Below are positions 23,939 to 32,318 of a DNA stretch of 63,228 nucleotides, one piece after another; the first letter of the stretch is position 1, and every line of letters starts with the position of its first letter. The notes under the pieces are model-generated. The model saw only the letters and a list, made by a program, of their open reading frames with translations, was not told where the DNA came from and did not search any database. The position numbers were made by a program, and so were the translations under genes. This DNA is from JBLHKT01 sp043101615 (GTDB lineage: Bacteria; Planctomycetota; Phycisphaerae; Phycisphaerales; UBA1924): contig JBICID010000092.1 of NCBI GenBank assembly GCA_043101615.1, forward strand, positions 1-63,228, given 5' to 3'.

Positions 23939-25741
23939 TCAGCGGCTCACGTCGATCGGGGGCTCGAACGAGACGATGACCGTGTCGCCGATGGCCAGGT
24001 GCTCGACCTCGATGAACTTGGAGACCAGGAAGAGCAGCTTGAGCTTCTGATCGTCGCGCGAGTTGGTCAGCGACGGGGCGTCGATGTCGTTCAGGCCCGT
24101 CAGCGGCGCCGACGGCGTGTACCGGGCCTCCCAGATCTGGCGGTCGTCGTAGATGTAGCCCACGGCGTCGTACTCGGTGCCGTTGTCGTCGATCAGGCGG
24201 ATGGGCAGGTCGCCCGAGATCCGCCCGGTGACGGGCCCGAGCAGGCTGGCCGGGGTGTTGGGGCTGACGTCCACCTGCACGATCCGCTGGTCGCGGGCCA
24301 CGCCGAAGGAGTCCGAGATGAGCGATCGGGAGATCGCCTGCACGTTGCGCCGGTCCACCTCGGACTGGTCGTAGCGACCCTCGCCGGAGGTCACGAGGTT
24401 GCCCTCGTCCGCGACGGCGAAGAACCGCTTGATGGTCTGTACGTTCACCGCGATGCCCATGGACTCGCTGAGGGTGGCCCAGTCGCCGGGGGCGGCGGTC
24501 ACGGCCTGCGACGTGTCGTACGCCGCGGTGGCGCCCTCGCCGCCGGTCAGGATCTCGCCGTCGGTGACGACCGCGTCGCGCTGGTCCACGCCGGCGTAGG
24601 CGGTCTCGGGGGCCTCGAAGGTGTTGAGGTTGACGCGCACGCCCTTGACGTACAGGCCCTGTGGCTCGTCGCCCGGGCGGAGCATGAACTCGAAGGCCAT
24701 GGTCGCGGTGGAGGCGCCGCCGACCGAGGCGATGTGCACGCCCTCGGAGTCGTAGCGCCAGCGCCCGTAGACGTTCTCGCCCGCGGAGGCCTGGCTGATG
24801 ACGGCCAGGGGGAAGACGTTGCGGGTCTCGCCGCCCTCGCCGCGGACGACCAGGCGGATCTGCCCGTTGCTGATCGAGACGGGTCCGGCGCCGCGGTCGC
24901 CCTGCTCCTTGGCGCCGGGCTCGAAGCGGATGACGTAGCCCTGCAGGAAGCCGCTGGTGACCTGCTCGCCCTGGAGGTCGGCGTAGGGCTGGGCGACGTC
25001 GGGGCTGCGCATGTCGACCAGCAGCTCGCGCGCCGGGGTGCCGGTCGCGGGGTTCCCCACGGTGTAGCTCCGCTGCAGGCGGAAGTCCGCGGGGCGAAGC
25101 GTGTTGCGCCCGGTGCCGTCCTCGGGCGAGATGCGGCTGGCGAAGCCGACGGTGTGCAGCTCCGGGTACCACGTCGCCAGGGCACGCGAGTCGCCCGGGG
25201 AGAACGGGCCGGTGCTCAGGCTGCTGTAGAGCGAGGCCGTGAGCTGGTCCGCCGGGAAGAGCAGCGAGTCCTTCATCCTGAGGCTGCCCACGCCCATGGC
25301 GCGGTCGTCGTTGTACCAGACGGGCTGGTAGCCCAGGAAGCTCGAGGACACGGGCAGGTGCCCGACGCCCAGCACGAACACGCCGACCGCGACGGTCGAG
25401 GCGATCAGCCCGCAGACCGCCCCGCCGGCGTACTCCACGCCGTTGGAGACCACCACGTTGGCCCGGACCACCGAGTCGACGATCAGCCGCAGCACGACCG
25501 TGGCGAGCGCGAAGGGAACGATGAGCCCGAAGCCCCAGGCGCATCCCTGCAGGAAGCCGAAGGTGCCGGTGCTGGGCATGACGCGCAGCAGCAGGAAGGA
25601 GACGGGCTCCCACGCCGCGAACGCGATGGCGCCGGCGAGCAGCACGCACACCATGTGCAGCAGCGAGTTGAAGAAGCCGCGGGTCAGCCAGAGGTAGGTC
25701 AGACCGCCGACCATGCCGATAACGATGAGGCTCATGACCAT
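23939..25741 (-). CDS. CvpA-like multi-spanning membrane protein with large extracytoplasmic domain
   Basis: 600 residues. The first 125 hold about four hydrophobic helices (roughly 2-20, 24-50, 60-85, 100-125), in the layout of the CvpA (colicin V production) family. The remaining 475 residues are soluble and beta-rich with no motif I know (for example VVRGEGGETRNVFPLAVIS and SGDLPIRLIDDNGTEYDAVG), ending with VIVSFEPPIDVSR. Function unknown. The gene starts seven bases after the stop of the GspE-like gene, so it is the last member of that minus-strand cluster. Identification with CvpA rests on topology and is tentative. Confidence 0.75.
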   Translation of the reverse strand: MVMSLIVIGMVGGLTYLWLTRGFFNSLLHMVCVLLAGAIAFAAWEPVSFLLLRVMPSTGTFGFLQGCAWGFGLIVPFALATVVLRLIVDSVVRANVVVSNGVEYAGGAVCGLIASTVAVGVFVLGVGHLPVSSSFLGYQPVWYNDDRAMGVGSLRMKDSLLFPADQLTASLYSSLSTGPFSPGDSRALATWYPELHTVGFASRISPEDGTGRNTLRPADFRLQRSYTVGNPATGTPARELLVDMRSPDVAQPYADLQGEQVTSGFLQGYVIRFEPGAKEQGDRGAGPVSISNGQIRLVVRGEGGETRNVFPLAVISQASAGENVYGRWRYDSEGVHIASVGGASTATMAFEFMLRPGDEPQGLYVKGVRVNLNTFEAPETAYAGVDQRDAVVTDGEILTGGEGATAAYDTSQAVTAAPGDWATLSESMGIAVNVQTIKRFFAVADEGNLVTSGEGRYDQSEVDRRNVQAISRSLISDSFGVARDQRIVQVDVSPNTPASLLGPVTGRISGDLPIRLIDDNGTEYDAVGYIYDDRQIWEARYTPSAPLTGLNDIDAPSLTNSRDDQKLKLLFLVSKFIEVEHLAIGDTVIVSFEPPIDVSR

Positions 25742-25748
25742 GGGTGGA

Positions 25749-27485
25749 TTACCCCGCCTTCTTTGTCGAGCCCGTGTCGCCGGGCTTCTTCTTGCTGGAG
25801 GTGGACGCGGAGAGGACGCGGTTGATCTCTTCCAGGCTGGTCACCCCGTCGACCGCCTTGCGGAGGGCCGCCTGCTGCAGGGTGGGGAGCTGGCGCTTGC
25901 GGAGCTCCTGCTTGAGCCCGTTCCAGTCGCCCTTGGCGATGAGCTTCTTCTCGGCGTCCCCGATCGGGAGCACCTCGAAGACGCCGACCTGCCCGTAGAA
26001 GCCCGACCCGCCGCACACCGGGCAGATCTCGGGCTTGTTGCGGAGCATCACCTGCCCGCCCTTCTTGTGGAGCTGCTTGACCTTGTCCGGCGGCAGCCCC
26101 ACCTTCTTGAGCATGTCGGCCGGCGGCGCGTAGGGCACGCGACAGTTCTCGCACAGCCTGCGGAGCAGGCGCTGCGCGATCACGCCCCGCAGCCCCTTCG
26201 CGGCGTTGCCGGCGTCGCCGACCGCCTTCACGTACACCTGCAGGGCCGCCAGCCCGGCGTCGCCCCGCATCGAGAGGTACACCCGCGTCCGCTCCAGGTC
26301 GGCCCGGGCGATCTCCTTGGCGGTGTCCGGGTCGGGCAGCTCCGCCACGCCGACCACGTCCGGGTCGCGCCGCAGCATCGAGCGGAGCTGCACCGAGAAC
26401 TCGGGGGCGTTGTCGCCGGTCTCGAACAGCACCTGGCGCACGCCCTCCAGCGCCGACTCGGTCTCCAGCTCCAGCGTCTGCACGTTGTTGGTGTACGCGT
26501 CGTGCAGCTGCACCAGCGTGTACAGCGTCGTCGTGCGACCGTGGTCCGAGGGCGCCGCGAGCAGCACCGCCCCGCCCGGCTCGTCGGTCACCCACGAGCG
26601 CACGACCCTGGCCTGGTTGTCCGCCAGGCCCAGGTCGTCGAACTTCCGCTCCACCGCCTTGGCGGGGTTGAACGTCAGCGTCAGCTTCATGCCCGACTGC
26701 GAGCCCGAGGTCGACAGCCTCAGCCTGGTCGTCTCCGCATCGGTCCGGGCCGTGAGGTACTCAGACAGCTTCCGGCGCCGGTCGCTCACGTCCAGGCCCG
26801 CGGCCTTCTTCCAGTAGTCGATGATCTGCACCGCCTCCGGCCCGGGGATCTGCTCGCCCGACTGGCGCACGCCGTCCACCAGGTAGGTCACCTGGTAGCT
26901 CGACGACCCCGCCGGGGCGAGGTCCACCTGGCTGGCACGCGCGGTGGTGCCGGTGACCACGAGCTGCTCGGCCGCGACACGGACCCCGAACATCGGGTCC
27001 TCCTTCTTCGGCACCGGCACCGGACCCTTGGGCCCGGAGAGCTGCAGCGTGGACGTGCCCTGCTGCCTGGCGTCCTTCTTCGCGGCCCGGGCCTCGGCGA
27101 ACTCGGAGAAGTCGAGCGTCAGGCGCTGGTGCTCGGGCACGCGCTCGTCCTTGTTGGTCATCACCATGAAGACCGCGACGTCGAGCGCCAGCAGGATCAC
27201 CACCAGGAAGAACGAGGCCAGGAAGCCCGCGATCCCGGGGATCGGCATCAGCAGGGCGCCCGCGAAGGCGACCAGGCCGACGACCAGGTGCACGGTGTTC
27301 CAGCTCTCGCGCCCCAGGTAGAACCGGGCCGCGTGCTTGTCGAACACGTTCGAGACCAGCCAGGCCCAGGCGACGAAGGGGAGCAGCAGCACGATGGGCT
27401 GCCACGGTGAGACGAGCAGGTAGCCCGCGCCCAGCGTCGGGAGGTCGACGCCCGCCGTGGCGGGCCCGTTGAGGAGTTCGGTCAT
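25749..27485 (-). CDS. Membrane-anchored GspE/PilB-like protein with degraded ATPase motifs
   Basis: 578 residues. About three membrane helices lie at 30-47, 65-82 and 88-108. The C-terminal part aligns by eye with the GspE/PilB ATPase core. Walker A is APSDHGRTT (311-319), lacking the Lys of GxxGxGKT. The Asp box reads LELETESALE, and Walker B reads DPDVVGVAELPD (374-385), with the Glu kept but the GEIRD pattern changed. The His box has no His (RVYLSMRG). The family zinc tetrad is intact: CENC (445, 448) and CPVC (488, 491), with GSGFYGQVGVFEVL. A pseudo-ATPase or scaffold is inferred. ATG 27485 has GAGG upstream; GTG 27494 is an alternative. Confidence 0.85.
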   Translation of the reverse strand: MTELLNGPATAGVDLPTLGAGYLLVSPWQPIVLLLPFVAWAWLVSNVFDKHAARFYLGRESWNTVHLVVGLVAFAGALLMPIPGIAGFLASFFLVVILLALDVAVFMVMTNKDERVPEHQRLTLDFSEFAEARAAKKDARQQGTSTLQLSGPKGPVPVPKKEDPMFGVRVAAEQLVVTGTTARASQVDLAPAGSSSYQVTYLVDGVRQSGEQIPGPEAVQIIDYWKKAAGLDVSDRRRKLSEYLTARTDAETTRLRLSTSGSQSGMKLTLTFNPAKAVERKFDDLGLADNQARVVRSWVTDEPGGAVLLAAPSDHGRTTTLYTLVQLHDAYTNNVQTLELETESALEGVRQVLFETGDNAPEFSVQLRSMLRRDPDVVGVAELPDPDTAKEIARADLERTRVYLSMRGDAGLAALQVYVKAVGDAGNAAKGLRGVIAQRLLRRLCENCRVPYAPPADMLKKVGLPPDKVKQLHKKGGQVMLRNKPEICPVCGGSGFYGQVGVFEVLPIGDAEKKLIAKGDWNGLKQELRKRQLPTLQQAALRKAVDGVTSLEEINRVLSASTSSKKKPGDTGSTKKAG

Positions 27486-27677
27486 CGGGCTCACGCCTCG
27501 GGTACCTCGTGGTTGGTGGAGGCCGCCCGGCGTCGGGCGGCGCGGTGCTCTGCGTGGTCGCGGGTCGTCACGATACCGCGCTCGTCCCCGCCCCGTCCGG
27601 TTCGCACGCGCCGGATCGCCCGTGTGGCGTGGTCTGCCGGGGGCCGGGGCCCCCGGGGCCGGGAAGGGGTGGGGGGG

Positions 27678-28838
27678 TCAGGTCAGCTTCTTGAGCTTCA
27701 TGTTGAGCTCGTCGACGTTGGGCGAGGACTCCAGGGCCGTGCGCATGTGGATGTATTCCGACTCGACCAGCTTCACCAGCGAGTCGTTGAAGTCGATCAT
27801 GCCGACCTGCTGGGCCTCGATCGAGTTGAGGATCTCGCGGAGCTCGCCCTCGCGCTCCTCGAGGATGTACTTGCGGACCACGCCGTTGTTGATCAGGATC
27901 TCGAGCGCGGGGATGCGGGGGATGTCCTCGTGCAGGGTCGGCAGCAGCTTCTGGTACACGAACGCCCGCATCTGGTACGCCAGGATGCGCCGCACCTGCT
28001 CGACCTCCTCCTGCGGGAACAGGCCGTAGATGCGGCTGAACGTCTGCGTCGTGCTCGACGCGTGGATGGTCCCGTACACCAGGTGGCCGGTCTCGGCGGC
28101 GTGCAGCGCGGCCTCGAAGGTCTCCTGGTCACGCATCTCGCCGACCAGCACGATGTCCGGGTTCTCGCGGACCAGGGCCCGCAGCGCGGTCTTGAAGTCC
28201 AGGCAGTCGATGCCGATCTCGCGCTGGTTGATCGTCGCCTTTTTGTCCTCGAAGATGTACTCGATCGGGTCCTCGATCGTCACGATGTGCACGTTCTTGC
28301 GGGCGTTCACGTAGTCGAGCATCGACGCGATCGTGGTCGACTTGCCCGAGCCCGTCACGCCGCACAGCAGCACCAGCCCCTGGGGCTGCATCGCGATGTC
28401 GCTCATGATCGGGGGCAGGTGCAGCCCCTCGAACGGGAGGATGTTGGAGGTGATCAGGCGGGCCGCGACCGAGATCGTGCCGCGGGCCATGAACAGGTTC
28501 ACGCGGAAGCGTGCCTTCTTGTCGTAGTTGTACGCGAAGTCCACCGAGCCGAAGTGGTGCAGGTCCTTGAGCTGCTGCTCGGACAGGATGTGCTTGGCGA
28601 TCGAGTAGAACTCCTCGGCGCTCACCGGCTCGACGTCCAGCCCCTTGAGCGAGCCGCGCAGGCGCAGCTTGGGCACCTGGCCGGTCTTCATGATCAGGTC
28701 CGAGCCGCCGAACTTGATGCAGGCCTTCAGGAAGTCGCCCCAGCGCGTCTCGTGCGGGTCGGGCTTGCCCTTGCCGGTCAGGTCCAGCTGGACGTGTCCG
28801 GCTTCGGCTTCGGTGGGAGGGGGTTCGGTCACGGACAT
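27678..28838 (-). CDS. pilT: PilT-like type IV pilus retraction ATPase
   Basis: 386 residues. Walker A GVTGSGKS (160-167), Asp box TIEDPIEYIF, Walker B DIVLVGEMRD (228-237), His box TGHLVYGTIHASS. These are the hallmarks of PilT/PilU, which powers pilus retraction at the cytoplasmic face. An N-terminal extension of about 30 residues precedes the PAS-like domain. ATG 28838 has GGAGG seven bases upstream. A perfect palindrome (27637-27656) separates it from the GspE-like gene. No pilB, pilC or pilin is in the window. Confidence 0.95.
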   Translation of the reverse strand: MSVTEPPPTEAEAGHVQLDLTGKGKPDPHETRWGDFLKACIKFGGSDLIMKTGQVPKLRLRGSLKGLDVEPVSAEEFYSIAKHILSEQQLKDLHHFGSVDFAYNYDKKARFRVNLFMARGTISVAARLITSNILPFEGLHLPPIMSDIAMQPQGLVLLCGVTGSGKSTTIASMLDYVNARKNVHIVTIEDPIEYIFEDKKATINQREIGIDCLDFKTALRALVRENPDIVLVGEMRDQETFEAALHAAETGHLVYGTIHASSTTQTFSRIYGLFPQEEVEQVRRILAYQMRAFVYQKLLPTLHEDIPRIPALEILINNGVVRKYILEEREGELREILNSIEAQQVGMIDFNDSLVKLVESEYIHMRTALESSPNVDELNMKLKKLT

Positions 28839-28883
28839 GCTCTAACCTCCGGTCGATCGTCGGCCCCCCCGGGGGGAGCGGGA

Positions 28884-28913
28884 ACTCTACGCGCCGCGAT
28901 GGGCCCACGTCTG
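28884..28913 (-). promoter_or_regulatory. Candidate pilT promoter
   Basis: On the minus strand CAGACG (28908-28913), an 18-base spacer and TAGAGT (28884-28889), about 45 bases before the pilT ATG and downstream of the sigma-factor terminator. Confidence 0.35.
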
Positions 28914-29011
28914 ATCCCTGAGTCGGGATCGGCAGCCGTCCTGTTCGTGCCCCGCGCCGTTCGGTTCCGGCCCGGGCCCACGCGCCGGGCCCCGGGCTCG
29001 CGCACGAGCAG

Positions 29012-29042
29012 AAAAAAACGCCCGCCCGGGGAGGGCGGGCGT
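29012..29042 (-). terminator. Rho-independent terminator after the sigma factor
   Basis: On the minus strand ACGCCCGCCC-TCCCC-GGGCGGGCGT forms a 10-bp stem followed by TTTTTTT. Confidence 0.9.
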
Positions 29043-29086
29043 CGTCTTTCGTGCGAACTGGACGATCGGGTGCCGAACAGAACGCG

Positions 29087-30157
29087 TCAGTTCTGCGCCG
29101 CCGCGGCGGCCTCGGCCCCGGCCTGCTCCTCGTCGCGTGTGCCCAGGAACTTGCTCTCCAGCTCGGCCCGGATCTTCTCCATGGCCTTGTTCTGGATCTG
29201 GCGCACACGCTCCTTGGTCACGCCGATGATCTGGCCCACCTGCTCGAGCGTCATGGGCTTCTCGTGCGTCCCGCTCTCGAGACCGAAGCGGTGCTCGATC
29301 ACGGTCCGCTCGACGTCGGACAGCTCGGCCCGGTTGTCGATCACGATCTCCCGGACCTCGTCCGCCGCGTCCTTCTCGAAGCTCGCCCGCTTGGTCTCGA
29401 GGAAGTTGGACTTCTCGAGCTTCGGGTCGAAATCGGTCGGGAACCGCTGGCGGTACTTGCTGAGCTTCATGCCCTGGCGGCTGAACGCCTTGAGGATCGC
29501 GCGGCAGGCGTACGTCGAGAACTTGAACCCGCGACCGGCGTCGAACTTGTCGACCGCCCGGAGCAGGGCCATGTTGCCCTCGCTCACCAGGTCCGCGAAG
29601 TCCACCTCGCTCATGCGGGTGCGCTTCGCCATCGCCAGCACCAGAGCCAGGTTCGTCTCCGCGATCTGCTCGCGGATCCGCTCGCTCTTGCGGTACCACA
29701 TCAGGATCTCGTCGGCCTGCTCCGGGGTCGGCTGCTTGTCCGCACGGTTCCAGATCGCCTGCTGCAGCTTCCACACCCGGTAGCGGGCGTAGTTGAACTG
29801 GTGGAACAGCACCTTCTCCTCGGCGCCCGTCAGGATCACCTGCTGGGAGCTCTTGACCGTCCGCGTGCGGCTGGTCGAGGAGATGTCGTCCATCACCGGG
29901 TGGTACCAGGTGGTGTCGGGCTTCTGGATCGCCGGGGCCTCGTCGTAGATCAGCTCCTCGGCTCGGTCGACGTAAAACGCCTCCGAGTCGATGAAGTCCT
30001 GCTCCTTGGCCAGGATCTTCTTGAGCAGCTGCTCGTCGTGGTGCCCCAGCTTCCGGGTCGAACCGCCCGAGCCGCGCATCGACGAACGCGACACCGCGAC
30101 GCGGTTGCGCCGTCGAATCTGCTCGAGCGGGGTGGGGGATGTTCTGCCGTTCTGCAT
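29087..30157 (-). CDS. Divergent sigma-70 family RNA polymerase sigma factor
   Basis: 356 residues. Region 2: NLALVLAMAKRTRMSEVDFA, then LVSEGNMALLRAVDKFD and GRGFKFSTYACRAILKAFSRQG. Region 4: LSDVERTVIEHRFGL, TLEQVGQIIGVTKERVRQIQNKAMEKIR. Compared with a primary sigma (FSTYATWWIRQAI), the region 2.4 helix reads FSTYACRAILKAF. The usual region 3 is replaced by a short segment with KYRQRFPTDFDPKLEK, so promoter recognition is probably different. The first 110 residues have no clear region 1.1. It is monocistronic, with its own terminator. Target genes are not evident. Confidence 0.9.
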   Translation of the reverse strand: MQNGRTSPTPLEQIRRRNRVAVSRSSMRGSGGSTRKLGHHDEQLLKKILAKEQDFIDSEAFYVDRAEELIYDEAPAIQKPDTTWYHPVMDDISSTSRTRTVKSSQQVILTGAEEKVLFHQFNYARYRVWKLQQAIWNRADKQPTPEQADEILMWYRKSERIREQIAETNLALVLAMAKRTRMSEVDFADLVSEGNMALLRAVDKFDAGRGFKFSTYACRAILKAFSRQGMKLSKYRQRFPTDFDPKLEKSNFLETKRASFEKDAADEVREIVIDNRAELSDVERTVIEHRFGLESGTHEKPMTLEQVGQIIGVTKERVRQIQNKAMEKIRAELESKFLGTRDEEQAGAEAAAAAQN

Positions 30158-30644
30158 CGTGCTTCGTGTCCTTCTCGCCGGGCGGCCTGCCGCGGCGACT
30201 ATCTCTCAGGCCCCGAAGGTCGTACGACCCGGCGGGGGGTTGGTTCACCTGTCATATCCATTCCGGAGTCCGTCCCGGCCCTTGCATCGAGCCCGCCGAG
30301 TCCGTCCGGCCGGCTCACACTGTCAGAGACGTCTCCCGCGTGCAGCGGGACGGATTCGTGTGCCAGGCCTGTCCCGACGCATCCATCCGGACCATCCGGA
30401 CCATCTGGACGCCGGCTCATTCACCGGCACATGCGACGGGGCACACACCCCACGAATCGGGCCTGACATCCGGCACTCCGTCCCTCGGGCACGCCTTTCA
30501 GCAGAACGTGCCTCCGCAGACATACGAATTCGGATCGTTCAGGTTTCTGGGCGGAAAGAATTTTCGCTGGCGTGCTCAGGTCGCTTTGCCTGACGCGGTC
30601 CGCCCTGGTTTCCGCCCGAACCCGACTTTGGCCCCGGTCTCGAA
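30158..30644. other. Long intergenic region upstream of the sigma factor
   Basis: 487 bases with no credible gene. It contains a short direct repeat CATCCGGAC/CATCCGGAC/CATCTGGAC (about 30381-30410), a small hairpin CCCGC/GCGGG near 30330, and A+T-richer stretches near 30520-30570. No convincing minus-strand promoter could be assigned. Confidence 0.5.
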
Positions 30645-30673
30645 TTGACGGCCACCCCGTGGTGACCTAGCGT
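30645..30673 (+). promoter_or_regulatory. Putative promoter of the superoxide dismutase gene
   Basis: TTGACG (30645-30650), a 17-base spacer and TAGCGT (30668-30673). The predicted start near 30680 leaves a leader of about 194 bases before the ATG. Confidence 0.55.
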
Positions 30674-30679
30674 TCTCGG

Positions 30680-30873
30680 ACGTGAGTGCGGGGTGCGCGC
30701 TCATCGCCACAGACGAGAACCCCGAGTATACACCCCGCGCGACGGATCCGCTGACCCTGCGCGGGATTTCCGCGTCATTTTTTGGCCCGTGAACGTCCGC
30801 CCTCGGCACGTCTTGCGGCCTATTCTCGTTCACACAACCTTCCAGAGGCCGAACCGGCCAGAAACGCGACGCG
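30680..30873 (+). promoter_or_regulatory. Structured 5' leader of the superoxide dismutase gene
   Basis: Two inverted repeats: GCGGGGTG (30688-30695) with CACCCCGC (30731-30738), and GTGAACG (30789-30795) with CGTTCAC (30827-30833), the latter enclosing CCGC/GCGG. The second could instead be an operator. No known riboswitch core was recognised. Confidence 0.4.
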
Positions 30874-31500
30874 ATGCCCTTCACACTCCCCGATCTCGCA
30901 TATCCCACCGACGCGCTCGCCCCACACATCGACGCACAGACCATGGAGCTGCACCACGGCAAGCACCACGCCGGGTACGTCGCCAAGGCCAACGACGCCC
31001 TCAAGGGCACCGAATGGGCCGACAAGCCCGTGGAAGAGGTCATCGCCAACCTCTCCGCCATCCCCGCCGACAAGCAGACCGCCGTTCGCAACAACGCCGG
31101 CGGGCACGCCAACCACTCCCTGTTCTGGGACGTCATGGCCCCCGGAAAGGGTGGGGCGCCCACCGGCGAGCTCGCCCACGTCATCGACGGCGACCTGGGC
31201 GGCTTCGACAAGTTCAAGGAGGCCTTCGCCGGCGCCGCCGCGGGGCGCTTCGGCTCCGGATGGGCCTGGCTGGTCGTCAAAAACGGCAAGCTGGCGGTCA
31301 CCTCGACCGCCAACCAGGACTCCCCGCTCATGCCCGCCAACTTCGGCGGCGGCCAGGGCACCCCGATCCTGGGGATCGACGTCTGGGAGCACGCCTACTA
31401 CCTGAACTACCAGAACCGGCGCCCCGACTACATCAGCGCCTGGTGGAACGTGGTGAACTGGGACGCGGTCGCCGAGCGGTTCGCCGCCGCCAAGGGCTGA
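30874..31500 (+). CDS. Superoxide dismutase, Fe/Mn family (Mn-type residues)
   Basis: 208 residues. Metal ligands H27, H81, D169 and H173 are all present (ELHHGKHH, GGHANHSLFW, DVWEHAYY). Gly77 in AGGHANH and Gln148 in NQDSPL follow the pattern usually seen in Mn-dependent rather than Fe-dependent enzymes, though cambialism cannot be excluded. No signal peptide, so cytoplasmic. Monocistronic, with a long structured leader and a strong terminator. Confidence 0.96.
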   Translation: MPFTLPDLAYPTDALAPHIDAQTMELHHGKHHAGYVAKANDALKGTEWADKPVEEVIANLSAIPADKQTAVRNNAGGHANHSLFWDVMAPGKGGAPTGELAHVIDGDLGGFDKFKEAFAGAAAGRFGSGWAWLVVKNGKLAVTSTANQDSPLMPANFGGGQGTPILGIDVWEHAYYLNYQNRRPDYISAWWNVVNWDAVAERFAAAKG

Positions 31501-31560
31501 GCCCACTCCAGACACAGACTCCCCGCTGGAGTGCGAGCCATCCGGCGACGAGAGATCACG

Positions 31561-31589
31561 CCCGCCCGGGACCCCCCGGGCGGGTTTTT
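31561..31589 (+). terminator. Rho-independent terminator after superoxide dismutase
   Basis: CCCGCCCGGG-ACCC-CCCGGGCGGG forms a 10-bp perfect stem followed by TTTTT. Confidence 0.92.
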
Positions 31590-31628
31590 CGTGCGCCCCG
31601 TCGGCCGCGGGACCCGTAGCATCCTCGC

Positions 31629-32249
31629 ATGGCACGCGGCCCGAGGAAGAACCTGCTGCTCACCCTCTGGCTCATCGCCCCGATCGCGGTCGTCACGCTG
31701 CTGTGCGTCTGGATCTTCACCAGCTTCGAGCGCGGCCCGGCGATGAACGCCCCCGGGCGTGGCGTCGGGGCCGAGGACACCGGCGGGGCCAACGCTCTGG
31801 GCGAGTGGCTCGCGGGTCGCGACCCGGACGAGGTGCAGCGCATAAACCGCGACCTGCGCGAGGGCAGGCTGATTGACCCCATGAAGTGGGACGCCGGCAT
31901 CGACATTCGGATCACCGTTCCGGCCGGGGCGGATTTCCAGATGCTGCACTTCTCCCCTTCGTCCAGCACAGGCAAAGCACCGGGCCCAACGATCGAGAAC
32001 CTCAGCGACACCGAGGTGCTGGTGCATCTCACACGCGAGGGCTTTGAGGAGCGTCTCGTGTACTTCCCGGCGCTCGGCGAGGCCACCATCGGCATCGTTG
32101 ATGGGGAGCCCGTCGCAACCCTCGCCGACGGCACGCCGATTCAGGCGATGGTGTTCGGCCCGATCAGCGCCGACCGGGTGCCCTCGGACAACACACGACC
32201 GATCGAGTTTGAGCTTGATCTGACCGAGCAGGCGGAATCGGGCGGCTGA
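31629..32249 (+). CDS. Single-pass membrane protein of unknown function
   Basis: 206 residues. The N terminus MARGPRKN is basic, followed by one hydrophobic helix (about 9-31, LLLTLWLIAPIAVVTLLCVWIF) and an extracytoplasmic domain of 175 residues with no motif I recognise. Base composition is slightly lower in G+C towards the 3' end than in the neighbours. It sits between the sod terminator and the converging DUF1501 gene, so it is probably transcribed alone. Confidence 0.75.
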   Translation: MARGPRKNLLLTLWLIAPIAVVTLLCVWIFTSFERGPAMNAPGRGVGAEDTGGANALGEWLAGRDPDEVQRINRDLREGRLIDPMKWDAGIDIRITVPAGADFQMLHFSPSSSTGKAPGPTIENLSDTEVLVHLTREGFEERLVYFPALGEATIGIVDGEPVATLADGTPIQAMVFGPISADRVPSDNTRPIEFELDLTEQAESGG

Positions 32250-32318
32250 AACCCTTGTGGGTTCAAGCTCGGTCCGGTCGCGTGCGCTCGCGGCCCGTCA
32301 GGAACTGCGCCTGCCGAG

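Noticed and set aside
30158..30644. Small genes in the sigma-factor upstream region
   Set aside because: Open frames on both strands are short, overlap each other, and lack RBS and natural amino-acid composition.
32250..32318. AACCC-TTGT-GGGTT hairpin as a shared terminator between the 31629 gene and DUF1501
   Set aside because: The stem is only five or six base pairs and no T tract follows on either strand.
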